A DNA stretch of 64,000 bases, from the NCBI RefSeq assembly GCF_016808095.1, contig NC_068974.1:22552825-22616824 (forward strand), read 5' to 3'. A program made the position numbers and the translations under genes. The notes beneath the pieces were generated by a model, which saw only the letters and a program-made list of their open reading frames with translations, ran no database searches and was not told the origin of the DNA. Of the stretch, positions 1-12,228 are shown in pieces. Source of the DNA: Vigna angularis. Taxonomy: Eukaryota; Streptophyta; Magnoliopsida; Fabales; Fabaceae. How positions within the stretch are numbered: position 1 is the stretch's first letter; the number at the start of each line of letters is the position of its first letter.

Positions 1-1600
1 TTTTCTGTCAACTTCTAACAGCAACAAGAACTTCAGTTGACACAAACATCACTCACAATTTGTCACATATAATCAAGTTGACATGGTTTGAACTACCTTT
101 TGGATACCCAGACAAAACTTTACAAACTTGAGACTAGAATGAAAGGAACCATCAATTATTTTGATAACAAAAATCTTAGTTACTATATCAACTTAGAAAC
201 TAACTTACTATAGTATTTTTTATTTTATCAACTAGCTTAAAAAGAAGAAGAAATAGCAGGATTTCTAGAATGCCTTTTAAGTACCCTGGGGGATAGGGGC
301 TGTACCCTGGGGAGAAGGGGATTTAGGAAGAAAGAGACAGGCCAATCGTGCAAAATGCATTATTTATTCATAAATAATTTTTCTGTAAAATCATGAGAAT
401 ATTGGATCTTCAAGATTTTGATTATGGGAGAACAACTATTTTTAACAGCCAAGTTGATCAAACGAGTAAAGTATCTCAAGCTATAAAACTAATAAATAGG
501 GAGACAGAAAATCACTCTCTCCCTTGCACTTTCATATTGAATTAAGGTTGAAAATGCCCATGAATTCAATGCAAAACCAATATTACCGAATTGAAAATGC
601 CCATGATTGTCGTAGTCCTTATCTAAATCAATCTTGATAGCAACCCAACCATTTTCTTCTCATTAAATTTATTCAGTAAGAAAAAGCATTATATTTGATT
701 GTCCATCTATATGAATAGAATTCTTACGAAAATGTATTATGAAAACTTTCAAATCACTAGCGGTCTAGTTTGACTAGCAAAAAAAGAAATCATCATCATT
801 ATATTTTGCACCCAGAATATTGATTGCAGAGAAAAGTTGTTCCCTGCAGGTCAGATGCCTGAATCTATCGGCAAATAGAAGATGTAATTTAAAAGAGAGA
901 AGGCAAATGGAAGACTTCGAATGAGGCAAATGAAGACAATACGAAGTCTGACAATTTTCGCTCCAGGTAAAATAATAACATGTGTAGAATTATCACTCAT
1001 TCTCCAACAATTTTAGTTTCAAGTTAGAATACTTCTAATCAGAAGCTGTGGTTGCATCCCCTATTGGTTTCTTGCAGCAGCTCAATAAAGCCATTATATT
1101 TAATTAGAAGGGAATACTAGTGACATTCTCACAGTAATCAGGACGCTACAGAAAAACCTAGCAATTCTCTATTGAAAAGCAAGAAATGAATTTTGGAGAC
1201 AGTTAAAACACTTTTATAACATTCAGGTGACTATCAGAAGAGAATCCAAATCCGCCTAAAACTAACTCATAAGCTCGAAAAAGCAATTAACTGACATGAC
1301 AGATTCTATCATCGTTTTAACGCAGTAATCAAACTATGTAATTAGCACACCACTTCAAACGAGAATAGAATTTTAAACGTATAAATCATAAACAACACCA
1401 AATAAATCCCATTAACAGATTAACAAATCCGACCATCCAAAACTCAGCCACAGAAATTTAAACCCTAATAAGATATATAATAATCCAAATCACAAAAACA
1501 TAACAATTAGTCCTCTATTTAACAATCCACCAAACGAAACACAATCCCCACCAATCTAAGAAATTAGTGAAATTAATAGAAGAAAAACATAAAACCTACT
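1..1600. other. unassigned AT-rich sequence
   Basis: No convincing coding segment is seen on either strand. The phrase gtaccctgggg occurs twice around 283-320. The stretch probably belongs to the interior of the CACTA element whose right end lies at 2112, because it leads directly into that element's subterminal repeats. This is inference from position only. Confidence 0.3.
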
Positions 1601-1619
1601 TGGTTAGACTTCAGAGATT

Positions 1620-1855
1620 TCGTGGAAGAGGCAGCGGAGCCACTGCGTGAGAGGAAAGAGGCAGCGGAGCCACTGCGTGAGAGGAATGAGAGTGAGAGGG
1701 AACGTGAAGAGAGGAATGAGACGAAGAGCCACTGCGTGAGAGGAATGAGACTGAGAGAGAACGTGAAGAGAGGAATGAGACGAAGAGGAAGAGAGGAATG
1801 AGAGTGAGAGGGAACGTGAAGAGAGGAATGAGAGTGAGAGGGATCCTGAGATATT
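1620..1855. repeat. GA-rich minisatellite
   Basis: The units agaggaatgagagtgagag, ggaacgtgaagagaggaatg and agccactgcgtgagaggaa recur in varying order. The array sits just inside the subterminal repeats of a CACTA end. It probably lies in the 5' leader or first exon of that element's minus-strand gene. The open frame across it encodes only a serine/leucine-rich repeat product and is not treated as a gene. Confidence 0.6.
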
Positions 1856-2112
1856 ATAACTGATTTCTAAAAATCCGTTATAATACATCAATAATAGGTT
1901 TTCAACTTATTTACAAGTTTGCCACCGCTTTTCATATTATAACTGATTTTCAAAACTACGTTATAATATGTCTTAAACTTATTTACAAATTTGCCACCGC
2001 ATCTCATATTATAACTGATTTAAGAAACTACGTTATAATATCTCCCTATTATGATGGATAATTTTTGTCCGTCATAATAGGTTTGTTATAAAATGTCATT
2101 TTTCTACTAGTG
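1856..2112. mobile_element. CACTA transposon right end with subterminal repeats
   Basis: The terminus reads tagtg at 2108-2112, i.e. CACTAGTAGAAAAATG on the minus strand, the diagnostic start of En/Spm (CACTA) elements. Inside it are about three copies of an 80-85 bp unit with the core tattataactgattt and the complementary ttataatat. The next bases (tgt, 2113-2115) would be one copy of the 3-bp target duplication. The other end is not in the window. The element is inserted into the gag region of a retrotransposon. Confidence 0.65.
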
Positions 2113-2523
2113 TGTCCTCCCATTAAAGCTAGTTAGACGGTGTTGCAAAAAGTTTTCTAAGGTCCACTCCTGAACCCTATGAGGTTGGGCTTCCCCAGTT
2201 GTGTCATTCTCAGCTAATTGTTTTGGGGCCTCTACATGTTCTCTTTGACTAGCTTCAGAATTCAACCTAGCCGTTTCTAACTATTGTAGAGCCATTTCGT
2301 GCTGTTGCATTAAAGCAACACCTTGTTGTTGAAGAGCATATGCGATGGATTCCAAAGCTCTTGCCAAGCTAGGCATGTTAGAGGTTTGACGGTTGGTTTG
2401 TCTACGTGCCATTTCTCTGTTCACACAGAGGATTATTGTTATTATGATTTATAATATGAGTTTGTAGGATAAACCTACAACCCTAACGTCGTCTTAAGGA
2501 CGAACCACTTTGATACCACTAAA
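2113..2523 (-). mobile_element. Ty3/gypsy internal fragment: gag start and primer-binding site
   Basis: On the minus strand an ATG at 2412 opens a frame beginning MARRQTNRQTSNMPSLARAL. It runs 43 residues to a TAG (2281-2283). After that stop the same frame stays open and reads EWTLENFLQHRLTSF, which resembles the start of plant Ty3/gypsy gag proteins. Upstream of the ATG, next to the LTR, is TGGTATCAAAG, close to the initiator-methionine tRNA primer-binding site TGGTATCAGAG. The fragment is cut off at 2112 by the CACTA end. The internal stop and truncation make it a dead relic. Confidence 0.7.
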
Positions 2524-3985
2524 TGTAACATCCCAAATTCCCACACTAAGTTTCATGGATAATAAAAATATTACACATTTTTACAATCATACATCAAGCA
2601 CTATAAAGTAGTCCACAATGAAAATACATAATTCCTTCAAATCTCACATAAAACACTCATGAATTTTTTTTTCTTCTTTTAAACTATTCTCTATTACTCT
2701 GGGGCCTCCTGCTCCACTTGTATTGGTTCAGACGTCGTTCCCCCATCTGCTCCCGTATAACATATACGTTATACGATCATCGCAAAAATATGATTTTTTC
2801 GGCACAAATACAAAAGTAAGGGTGAGCTACCATTCTTAAGAATATAAATCATAATACTATTACTACACATAATTCATTTTCAATAAAATTCATTTAGGAC
2901 AACAATAATTATACTAGACTCTATTATCCAGATAAAACATTGATGGAAGTCTCGGATGGTCTTGCACTTGTGGTGACATACACTCCCCATACAACAAAAA
3001 TCTTGGCCAAATACAATCCAACCTGTCACCACAAGGTTAGTCCGTTAACACCAATATCCAAAACCGGCACATAGATTAAGACCTTCTGTCCCTCTCGCCA
3101 CATAATTCATCCTTCTCTACTTGAGACTGAATAGTTATTAGAGTATCAGGATGACCTTCCTTACGGGACCCTCAACATCAATGTGTACACAATACCATGC
3201 CACTAGAGAATCTCTCCACGAGACTCATATCATGTTCATATATATAAATTCATAAATCTACATCCAACATAATAAATTACGTATATCAATTGAATATATT
3301 ATAAAATAAAATTAGCAGAATATAATCTGATTAACAAGAATTAAGTAAAAAAACGTCAAGTAGACTTCCAGGAAAGAGAGGTGCGTCACAATGGACAACT
3401 TAAGTACCAAGTCTTTCCTAGCCAAAGTGTTCCTCAACTAATTTTTAACAAATTTCTTATTTTCAGATTCAAAATAACAAAATTTTACATCAATAATAAC
3501 ACATAAATTTAATGCTTGAATAGTTATATAACCAACACATAGACATACACAATAATTCAAGACATGAATAGTAATAAAATAATAATAACATAAAAACATA
3601 GAAAGATTAGCTCCCTTTACCTCTTTTCCAGACTCAGTTTTCTACTCAGAAGTTGTTCCCCCAAAATCCTCCAGAATCTCTACTCTCTTTGCAACCAAAA
3701 TTTCTTCTTAATTCTTTCCTTTTCTCCTTTCTCTCTTTCTCTCTTATTTCCTCTCCTTCTTGTCCTGAATACCTTCCCATGACTATTTATAGGCCAAATG
3801 TTTTACTGTTTACTAATTTTTTAATATTATTTTATTAAATTAATGTCTTAATCACAACCACTACCTAAAATATCATTCCTTAATACTTAAGAATTCTTAA
3901 CCCTTCAAAATATTTGATTTTTGATTTTATTTATTTATTCTTTTTTTTACTATTCATTTTTTTTACTATTCACTTTTTTTTAACA
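2524..3985 (-). mobile_element. Ty3/gypsy LTR (5' LTR of the minus-strand relic)
   Basis: The LTR begins tgtaacatccc at 2524, so on the minus strand it ends GGGATGTTACA right before the primer-binding site. A CTATAAATAG box on the minus strand lies near 3785, where an LTR promoter would be. The outer boundary at 3985 (aaca) is my best guess from a TG..CA pair; no target duplication can be checked. Internal phrases such as the gagctacc block and the aggttagtcc block have counterparts in the solo LTR at 8948-11424, so the two are related families, probably Tekay/Del-like. Confidence 0.55.
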
Positions 3986-4329
3986 AAACCCTTCTATAAA
4001 TTGTAGAAATAGGTTCGGAAAATTTTGAACCTATCAAATCTATAATATTATCCATCTATTAAATTGGAGTTCTGAATGGATAAATCCATAGTATCATACT
4101 CTCTTGAAACATCTTCTTCTTTATCTCCATCTATAATATTATCCAATCTATAATCTTAGGATTTTATTTGCAAAGGGAAACTTTTGGAAAAATAGCAGCG
4201 CAAAAGGCTCTATTGCTAAGTAAAGGTTGTGCGTTTTGAATAATTAATTTAATTAATTTCATTTCAATAAAAAAAGTAGGATTTGAATAATTAATTTAAT
4301 TAATTTGATTTAATTAAAAAAATAGGTGG

Positions 4330-4492
4330 GTTGGTGAGCCAACCCAACCCATCACGAGTTCAATCCATATGAGCCGGGCTGGGTCAAAATTGGCTCGCAT
4401 AAAAAATTTTGCATTTTTCTCCAACCCAACGCGGTTCAAACTCGTGGTGAGTCGGGTTGGCTCACGGATTTCAACCTATTTTGACATCACTA
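4330..4492. repeat. possible hAT-type MITE fragment
   Basis: The block is built from partly complementary phrases (ggttggtgagccaaccc, gagtcgggttggctcacgg) and ends tgacatcacta. This type of sequence is common in plant hAT-derived MITEs. The left boundary and target duplication are unclear. Confidence 0.35.
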
Positions 4493-4769
4493 ATTACGAT
4501 AAAATTATAGGATGATGCATTATCTATTATCTATTACTCCTTAGTTTATTATATCTTTTTCATGCCATAAATGAAGTATGAATCTCAGTAAAAAAAAAAA
4601 AGAATAATGGCATTTTCAGTAACAATTTATTTACTTTTTAAATAAAATATATCATGATTTTATTGTCAATCAATTTTTTAAATTAAACATTCAATATTTT
4701 TTTTTTAAGTTTTCATTTATTCCTTTTATTTTCTCAGTTAAACTCCAAGATTAAAGGTGTTTCTGTATA

Positions 4770-5640
4770 AAAGTTGAGGCCGAGATGTAAGTCTGATGAG
4801 TCATTTCTGCTCCTTCCAGTCGTGCAATTATCTTCACGTCTTCCTCCTACGTAGAACTCTTGGGGAAAAATGGGCTGGGTACCTGCAAAGGCACTCCGAC
4901 GCTCAAGTCAGGAAAAAGGGAATGATAGAACCTTTTTTAGTTCAAAAGTAGAGAAAGATCAATATTCTCCTCTCCAATCTCTCTAAGGAAAAACGTACCT
5001 TTTTTTTCCTCTGGTTTTTCCTATTTAACCTAACAATAAAATGAATCGTTTACCTAAAAATCCGGTTGGTTGGAGAACCTGACTATCTAGAAGACACAAC
5101 CGTTAGGTCGTGCTTGATACTGGGTTAGTTGATTCCGTGATTTACGATATTATGGTCAGATATTTCTAACCTCTTGTTCTTTAGTTTATTAGGATTAATA
5201 TGTTCATTTTGACTAAAATTGACCGAACGTCTTCTCTTTGACCTTTGACTGGATTGACGTGACTTCGCGAGCTAATGCTAACCGTTTAACCCAATCAACC
5301 GATGATCGCTAAAAGACGATCGCTGAATGATTGATGCCAAAAGCGGCGACGACGAGCATATGATATTCCCGAACGATCGTTCTGCCTAATGGATGGACGA
5401 TCGTTCGGGAATGGTCATAAGACAGCTCGCTATTGTGCGCTTTATTTATCCTTAGTGGTGGTCTGGGTTGTCAGTCGATTGACTCAGATATCCTACCAAA
5501 CATAAGGGAACGAGAAAGAATTTATAAAATCATAGTTGATTGAACAAATACTCGGATTCTCAAGAAGATGTCCAATTCTTGAATATGATTGAAAAATCAA
5601 GAAATCGAAGTTTCTTAGGAGGAAGAAGCTCGAGAATGAG
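4770..5640. repeat. unclassified repeat-like, GC-richer block
   Basis: This stretch is less AT-rich than its surroundings. It contains phrases common in legume LTR elements (tacctgcaaaggcactccgacgctc) and many gaacgatcg/cgatcgct motifs. A perfect 15-bp inverted repeat sits at 5366-5380 and 5397-5411. No open frame or termini were found, so the class is unknown. Confidence 0.35.
5366..5411. repeat. perfect 15-bp inverted repeat
   Basis: The arms ttcccgaacgatcgt (5366-5380) and acgatcgttcgggaa (5397-5411) are exact reverse complements separated by 16 bases. Each arm contains the palindrome cgatcg. The function is unknown; it could be a cruciform or protein-binding site inside the surrounding repeat. 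Confidence 0.7.
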
Positions 5641-6875
5641 CTTTATATTTCTTTAATTATAAAAATATATTAAAATCTACGTATTTTATTTGTCTTTTTC
5701 AATATATCCAATTTTTTTTCATTTTGATTCTTAACTTTATTTTTATTGTTTCAGTTAACGTACTAATTAAAAAGGTATGATTTGTTTTTTGTTTTTTAAT
5801 ATTTTTATACAAAAATGATGTAATATTTTAAAATAAAATTATTAATTTATAATAATATTTTAATATTATATATGTAAGTAATACTTAATAATATTTATTT
5901 TATTATTTAATATAAAATTTTACTGATTTGGTTTTTATGTTACAATATTTTGTTTAAGTGAAGAAAGTCATAAAATAATACTATGACATATTTTAATAAT
6001 ACAATGTTTTGTCTCTCATTTTAGTCCTTGACAATAAAATTACTATCGCAAGAAATAAAATAAAAAATTTATATTGTAAAATTTAAAAAATAAAAATTGG
6101 AAAAAATGAAATCGATAAGTAGAGAAATTGGTGGCAATTTAAATAAATGTCAACATAAAATGCTTGTTAAAACGTTCAAAAGAAAATTGACGATATTGAA
6201 TTAAAAATTATATATTCCTTCATTTTTTTTTTAAGAATTAAAATATATTAAAATGGAAGATATGAAGAAATTATAATTTAGCATTTAAATTTAAGAATTA
6301 TAATAAGTACATTTAACTCTTTTTTTTTAATTTGCATACATAACAGTAACGGAAAGTTACACATATATTCAATTACTTCAATTATTTATGAAGTTGAAAC
6401 ATAATTAATGTAATCATTTGAGTAACATAACATACATCAAAATCAAATAAAATATTTGTTTTAGTTTAAAAGATGAAAAACAGTTATGGATGAACACCAA
6501 ATCATGACCACACAAAACATATCTTTATATTATATTTACTATTACTTTTTTCCCTTAAAGATTAATTTTATGTGAATGAGTGTTAAGGTCAATCATTTAC
6601 ATTAATTACGGATATTCAGAATTTTTAGGTCATCGTGGTTATACTCGAACTCATCAAAATCATAGAAATTGAATATCTAACATTTTTGCATTGAAATATA
6701 CTAACATAGTAAATTTAAGTCTGGGATTTTAAGTAAGACAGGTTATAAATATAATTATTTTTCATTGAAAGCATTTTTTATTTAAGAAAAAAATATTACT
6801 CAATAATAAATAATAAATATTTTTAAGTTGAAAGGTAACTAAAATATAATTAAATGAGATTTTATGGGACTTTAC

Positions 6876-6916
<41 letters not shown>

Positions 6917-7525
6917 ATTTTAAAAATATATGGTATAGAAAACTTAAAAAAGTAAAACGTATCTTATATTATGATTTAAAAAATTATTTTAATTATTTTA
7001 TTAGACTTATGTTAATTTTTTTTATCATTTTTATATTGTTTAGTTAAAAATATTAAATTTACAATATACATTATTAAATTGTACGGATTTCTTACATTGA
7101 TTCATATCTTATATTCTTCCTTTACTCTTCTTTAATTATATTATCTTCGTCAATAACTTCTTACATTCTCGTCAAAATAACTTCTAAAACCCTCTATAAT
7201 AATTATATTTTTTTTAATTTTCATAATTTTTTCTGTCATTTTAATCATTTTGAAGATGACAATTTAAATTTGAAACTCTTTCTTTCATTTGCACTAATTC
7301 ATTACACAAAATTCATTCTTTTATATAAAATCAAAATGAAAAAAAAATTGTGAATTCATGCTATTATATAAGAATTAATGCTATTATATTTTACATCAAC
7401 TTTCCTACTTTTTACTATGAAAATCTTACACAACTGAGTTCTATATTTGATGTATACATTAGAAGCCTTTCCATTCCGTATTTTGAAGAATTATAAAAAC
7501 AACATAAACATAAGACTATGATAAT
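5641..7525. other. AT-rich intergenic sequence downstream of the RING gene
   Basis: No gene or element is recognised. The sequence is very AT-rich, with runs of A and T, and holds a (TA)n microsatellite at 6881-6913. Confidence 0.5.
6881..6913. repeat. (TA)n microsatellite
   Basis: About 16 uninterrupted TA dinucleotides, seen directly. Confidence 0.95.
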
Positions 7526-7529
7526 CTTA

Positions 7530-8060
7530 CTAAACAGTAATTGGTAATTCTTGACGACAAATTGGACATGTAATGTTTCCACGGAGCATCCAAGATGCAA
7601 GGCAGGCGTAATGAAATTCATGAACACATACTCCAAATGGTTGAATAAAATCTCTATTCTTAAACTCTTCTAAACAAATACAACAATCAAACTGAGATTC
7701 ATTCGTTTGGTCCTCACAGAAGCATTTTCTAAGAGGCAAGGCTTTCACGGCTTTGATGATAGAATAAAATATGCTCTCAAGCTCCCTTTCTGTACATATT
7801 TCATGAGTCTCAATGTCTCCAATTTCACGAGTCTCATTATCTCCAATTTCATGAGTCTCACCGTCTTCTTCATTACCATTTGAATCTGATGTAAACATTT
7901 TTCTGTAACTACGAAAGAACGATAATAATATGTAACCCCAAATAGAGAATCCTATTATGCAACTCAACACTTTGAAGACTAAAACATAGTAGGACATAGA
8001 TGATGTCAATAATAGAGACACCACCAACACTAGAATAAGAAACACTAGAATAAGAATCAT
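7530..8060 (-). CDS. RING-H2 zinc finger protein with N-terminal membrane segments (ATL-like E3 ubiquitin ligase)
   Basis: This intronless gene encodes 176 residues. Residues 1-20 and about 25-48 are strongly hydrophobic, consistent with one or two membrane segments. Residues 61-90 are acidic and carry three imperfect repeats of the type GD-x-ET-x-EI. The C-terminal RING-H2 finger has its eight ligands in order: C126, C129, C145, H147, H150, C153, C165, C168, with the H-x2-H signature and a tryptophan at W157. Membrane-anchored RING-H2 proteins of the plant ATL type are E3 ubiquitin ligases that pass ubiquitin from an E2 to targets. No substrate can be inferred. The protein ends only a few residues after the finger, and the conserved GLD motif typical of ATLs is not visible, so it may be a diverged relative. 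The start is the first ATG after a TATA-like box. It is isolated among retrotransposon remnants. Confidence 0.8.
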   Translation of the reverse strand: MILILVFLILVLVVSLLLTSSMSYYVLVFKVLSCIIGFSIWGYILLSFFRSYRKMFTSDSNGNEEDGETHEIGDNETREIGDIETHEICTERELESIFYSIIKAVKALPLRKCFCEDQTNESQFDCCICLEEFKNRDFIQPFGVCVHEFHYACLASWMLRGNITCPICRQELPITV

Positions 8061-8140
8061 GATATAACAATATAAATATTAAGAATAAACAGAAAATTAA
8101 CTAAAGATACTAATTATAAAATTCACTCACTTTTGGTTCA

Positions 8141-8148
8141 TTTATATA
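8141..8148 (-). promoter_or_regulatory. probable TATA box of the RING-H2 gene
   Basis: The minus strand reads TATATAAA about 80 bp upstream of the ATG at 8060, a normal distance for a plant TATA box with a short leader. Confidence 0.45.
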
Positions 8149-8159
8149 AGTTCAAAAAT

Positions 8160-8947
8160 CACATCAAGTTCTCTATCTTTTTATGTCTATTCTTATCTTT
8201 TTCTATCATGATTTCTTTAACTATTATTTTAAATTATTTATCTTTTATGGATATATAATATAATTTAAACATATATTCTTCAAAGCTATCACAAGGTAAA
8301 TATTCTTTTTTATTTTTCAATATTTTCTTTTTTATTATGGAGCATTGATCAAGTATTGGATTAGAGCATTCAATTTCAAAGAAGATAAATGATAGAGTAA
8401 TTATCCTTTTCTTAAATTTACCATACATTCAATTTTTTTATTATTTTACCCCTCTAGATTTTTTATGACGGTTTATCTATCTATCAAATTACCTATAAAA
8501 AAATCTACAAAATGTAAAGTAGAATATTTTTATTAAACTGGATATCTCTTTCCATTTATTATCTTTTTATGCTTTAAATTTAAATTTAATTAAAAAAAGT
8601 GATGAGAGAGTTAAATATATTTTTTATGACGATAAAAGTTATCTATCTTATCATAATTTTAAAGTATTATTTTATCATACATTTAGTTATAAAAAAATCT
8701 ATTCTAGATTTTAGTTCAACAAAATAAACATTGACCATATGAATTATATATTATAAATTATAGTTATTAATGGTAAGAAAAATAACTACAATGAATTTAA
8801 GAATTTATATGAATTTTAACGGGAATGTTTATTTTAAGAGCTAAAATAAATCTAAAATAAAATTTATAAAGAAAATATTTGTTAATTTAGTTCAATGCTA
8901 ATAAAAGTTGAGAAATTTTTTCCATTATATAATTAAATAATACTTTT
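8160..8947. other. AT-rich intergenic sequence
   Basis: Nothing recognisable is present apart from the promoter side of the RING gene. The short open frames here are AT-rich chance frames. Confidence 0.4.
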
Positions 8948-11424
8948 TGTAACATCCCAAAAATACAGTAATAAACTATATAATAGAATAATTACATTAA
9001 ATAAAATATCAGCTCAGTCTTACACTAAAGAAAACGTACGGTTCCTGCCGAACGGCATAAATAGTAAGGGTTCAAAATTAAACTATACAACGATACGAAA
9101 CTGACCGAACGGTTTATAAAAGAGATTACCGAACGGTTATTACTAAGCAAAAAGGAAGGTGATCGAACGACCACCTTACACTAACTAAACTATACTACTA
9201 ACCGAACGTACTATGGTTCGGCCTTGACTTCAACATCGACGAGGTTCGCATCATCCAAATTTTCTTCTTCCAGCGCATCTTCCAACAGCGCGTCCGCTTC
9301 TGCTCACATCCACACGGATGATCATTGCAACGACAAGACGGACGTACAAAACCAGACAACACAGTAAAACAAAGGGTAAGCTTATATAATTTAATTTCAT
9401 GAATGAACATATATTTCAAACAATCCAAACACACAAGAGAATCTCAATATACGAATCACACAAAGCCTATTACTAGACTGACTGTCTGGACGGTATGAAA
9501 TCTGTGTAGCTACAGGCGTTCGTGCACCTGGGTGATGTAGTAACTGGAATACTCTCATCAGCTGCCCCCCGAGGTTAGTCCTATTCATCCAAAGTACCCC
9601 TAAGGACGGGACCTCCTGCCATTCCCACACATGACCTACCCTCCTCTACGTGAAGACGAGTACTCACGGAACATCAGGATGAACAACCAGCTTAGCATGC
9701 CCACAATCATACTTTACCAATTCAAATATCCATACATGAGTCGTTCCTCCCCAGAACGCTCGTCCATAAACCACAACATTTCCATATCACATTTTCTTCA
9801 TCTTTCACTAATACATATCTCATTTAATCACCTCGTACAAAGATTCATGAGGATTTCAAATAACGAACGTTCAACCGAACTTAAACTGAGCCGAACGCAT
9901 AGAGCGAGACCGAGAGACCTTCAACTTTGAGAATGGATTTAGACCAAGGGTTGACATCGGATTTTAAGAAAGATAGCGAGCGCAATAATATATTCCAAGA
10001 AACGAATGGGACGAACGTCGATTTCAACGTTGAGCCAGTTAGAGGAACCAACTCTTGAGAACTCTATCTGAACATCAAAAGACCAGACGAAGAACGATGA
10101 CTCCAGAGTGAAACCAATGAATAATAATATTTCAAGGCACGAAGAATAATACTTAGAATTATCTCGTCAGAAGAAAACGAACGTTTGTGAATACTTAGTT
10201 TAGTTGAGTTTAGTATCAAAAATCTAAGTGACAGTCAAAGACTAGACACTATAGCGAGCGAACCCTAGAGGGCTTGAACGAACACTCATATAAAGAATTT
10301 AGCTTAAGGAGATAGAACGAGTGCCGGGTGTGAGACCAAACACTTGCTTAGGACGAACACTTGGTATAAAACCAGGTGCTACTAACGGATATAAAAGAAG
10401 ATGGATAATTATGCCAAGACACTATTGAAGTATTATTTAAGAATACTAAAATATTTCATAGCAGGATATCAAGACAGAACTATGCTTGGTCGAGCGTTCA
10501 AGCACAGAAGTTCGAAGTGTAGACGCTCGTCCTCCACTAGGATTCTTCCCAAATGAAAGAATCCACTACTAACCAAATTTACTATAAAACCGAACGGTTA
10601 AAGACTGTTCAGTAACGAACGTTACTTTCTTAGAGGAAATTTCTTATCAGAATTAATATTATTCAAATTCAGTTCTCAACATATAGTTTTCACACTTTTA
10701 TACTTTCATACCAAAATCAATGTTCCATATCTCATGCCACCAAATCATAGAATTTTCATACATTTCATGCATCATAACATAGCACAATCATTTTTCATAT
10801 CAAATCAAGTCAACGAACGTTTATGCAATACATAGACATATGAATTAAATTAATAAGCTTCCCTTACATCTAATGTGAACGAGCGTCCTAGAGACAGAAG
10901 TAAGTTTTCGCCTGACTACGATTTCCTTCTACCCTCAACGTTCAACAGCTCTTCCAAAGACTAACCAGAAAAAAAAGGATACCAAACAATGGCTCAGACA
11001 ATTATGAAATCATGCAACCAGATTTTAGTTTGCATGTGCTAGAAACGAACGTCTAAATATATGGAGAATTTACTAGTTCAGAACTTGAAATTGTTCGGTT
11101 TAAAATGAAGATCAGGACGCCGATAATACTTCTACGGTGCCTGAATGATGATCGGAGGAGAGAAATGGTGAGATTTCTTAGAGAGAAGATGAAGGAGATG
11201 TAGTGAGAAGGAGGAGAAAGATAGATTTTTCAGATTCTAGGAAGAAGGGTGCATGCAGAAGAGAGTGACGGAATTTTTTTCAGAAAAACCAGTTTTGCTT
11301 CCCACGTCCAAAACGAACGTCCGCTCTTCTACTGACACCTGCCTTCCAGATTTCCAAATCTCGACACTTGACACCTGGCGTCCGTTCAGAGGGATTCTGA
11401 GTGGATTTTTAATGAGGTCTAACA
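8948..11424 (-). mobile_element. solo LTR, Ty3/gypsy (Tekay/Del-like)
   Basis: The element runs from tgtaacatccc (8948) to a CA at 11424, so it reads TGTTAGACC...GGGATGTTACA on the minus strand. It is flanked by the direct repeat ctttt (8943-8947 and 11425-11429). No primer-binding site or coding sequence adjoins it, as expected of a solo LTR left by recombination between two LTRs. It is 2477 bp and unusually rich in the motif cgaacg/cgttcg. The simple flanking repeat leaves some doubt about the boundary. Confidence 0.65.
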
Positions 11425-11706
11425 CTTTTTCTCTTATGTCATTTGATACAAATTATAGTTTAAACTTTAATTTATATATTGTGAGCAATTATCGGGTTTT
11501 AAAATAAAAATAAAATAAATAATTTTTTTAAAATCCGAATCATATTTTATATCTTCCATAGGAGTCTCTTAAAATATATTTTTAAAGTATTCGCAACATA
11601 TTAATTTATATAAATGATTTGGAATTAAATATAATCTTTTTAAAAATTTGAAATTAAATATAAAAATAAAGATAAACGTAATATATTTAGAAAGATAAGC
11701 GATTAC

Positions 11707-11712
<6 letters not shown>

Positions 11713-11761
<49 letters not shown>
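11713..11761. repeat. (TA)n microsatellite
   Basis: About 24 TA dinucleotides in a row, directly visible. Confidence 0.95.
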
Positions 11762-11763
<2 letters not shown>

Positions 11764-12228
11764 TTTTACTAAAATGATATATTTTACCAAAATATAGTAA
11801 AATAAATAATAAAAGTAAGGAAATTATGACTTAAATTAAGTGATATTATTTTAGTTATAAAGTAAAATATATCACATTCAATGAAAAACAACCTTCTTCC
11901 AATATATTATATTGTAACATATAATGATATATTTATGGTGTGATGCATAATAATCATGATCTTAACATATTAAGAGAAAATTATAACACTACCTATCTAT
12001 TATCTATTACTTTTTATTTTATTTTATTTTTCATGCCATAAATGAAGTACGATTCTAGATAAAAAAGGAATAAGTTTAATTACTCTTCAGTTTTGTTGGA
12101 GTGTGTCAAGTTGGTCATACCTTTCAAAAAAAGTTTCAGTTACGTTCATACCTAATAAAATTTGCTTCAATTAAGTCTCTTCCGTTAAATAGGTAGAAAA
12201 CACACTAACTTTTTTACTCTTTCTCAAG
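11762..12228. other. AT-rich spacer with a possible MULE-like terminus
   Basis: The phrase gtttaattactcttcag near 12075, followed by a 'tcatacctttc' stretch, resembles the ends of plant MULE or other DNA elements. No matching second end was located. Otherwise nothing is recognised. Confidence 0.25.

Noticed and set aside
1604..1891. Ser/Leu-rich 95-residue minus-strand frame
   Set aside because: It is produced by the GA-rich minisatellite.
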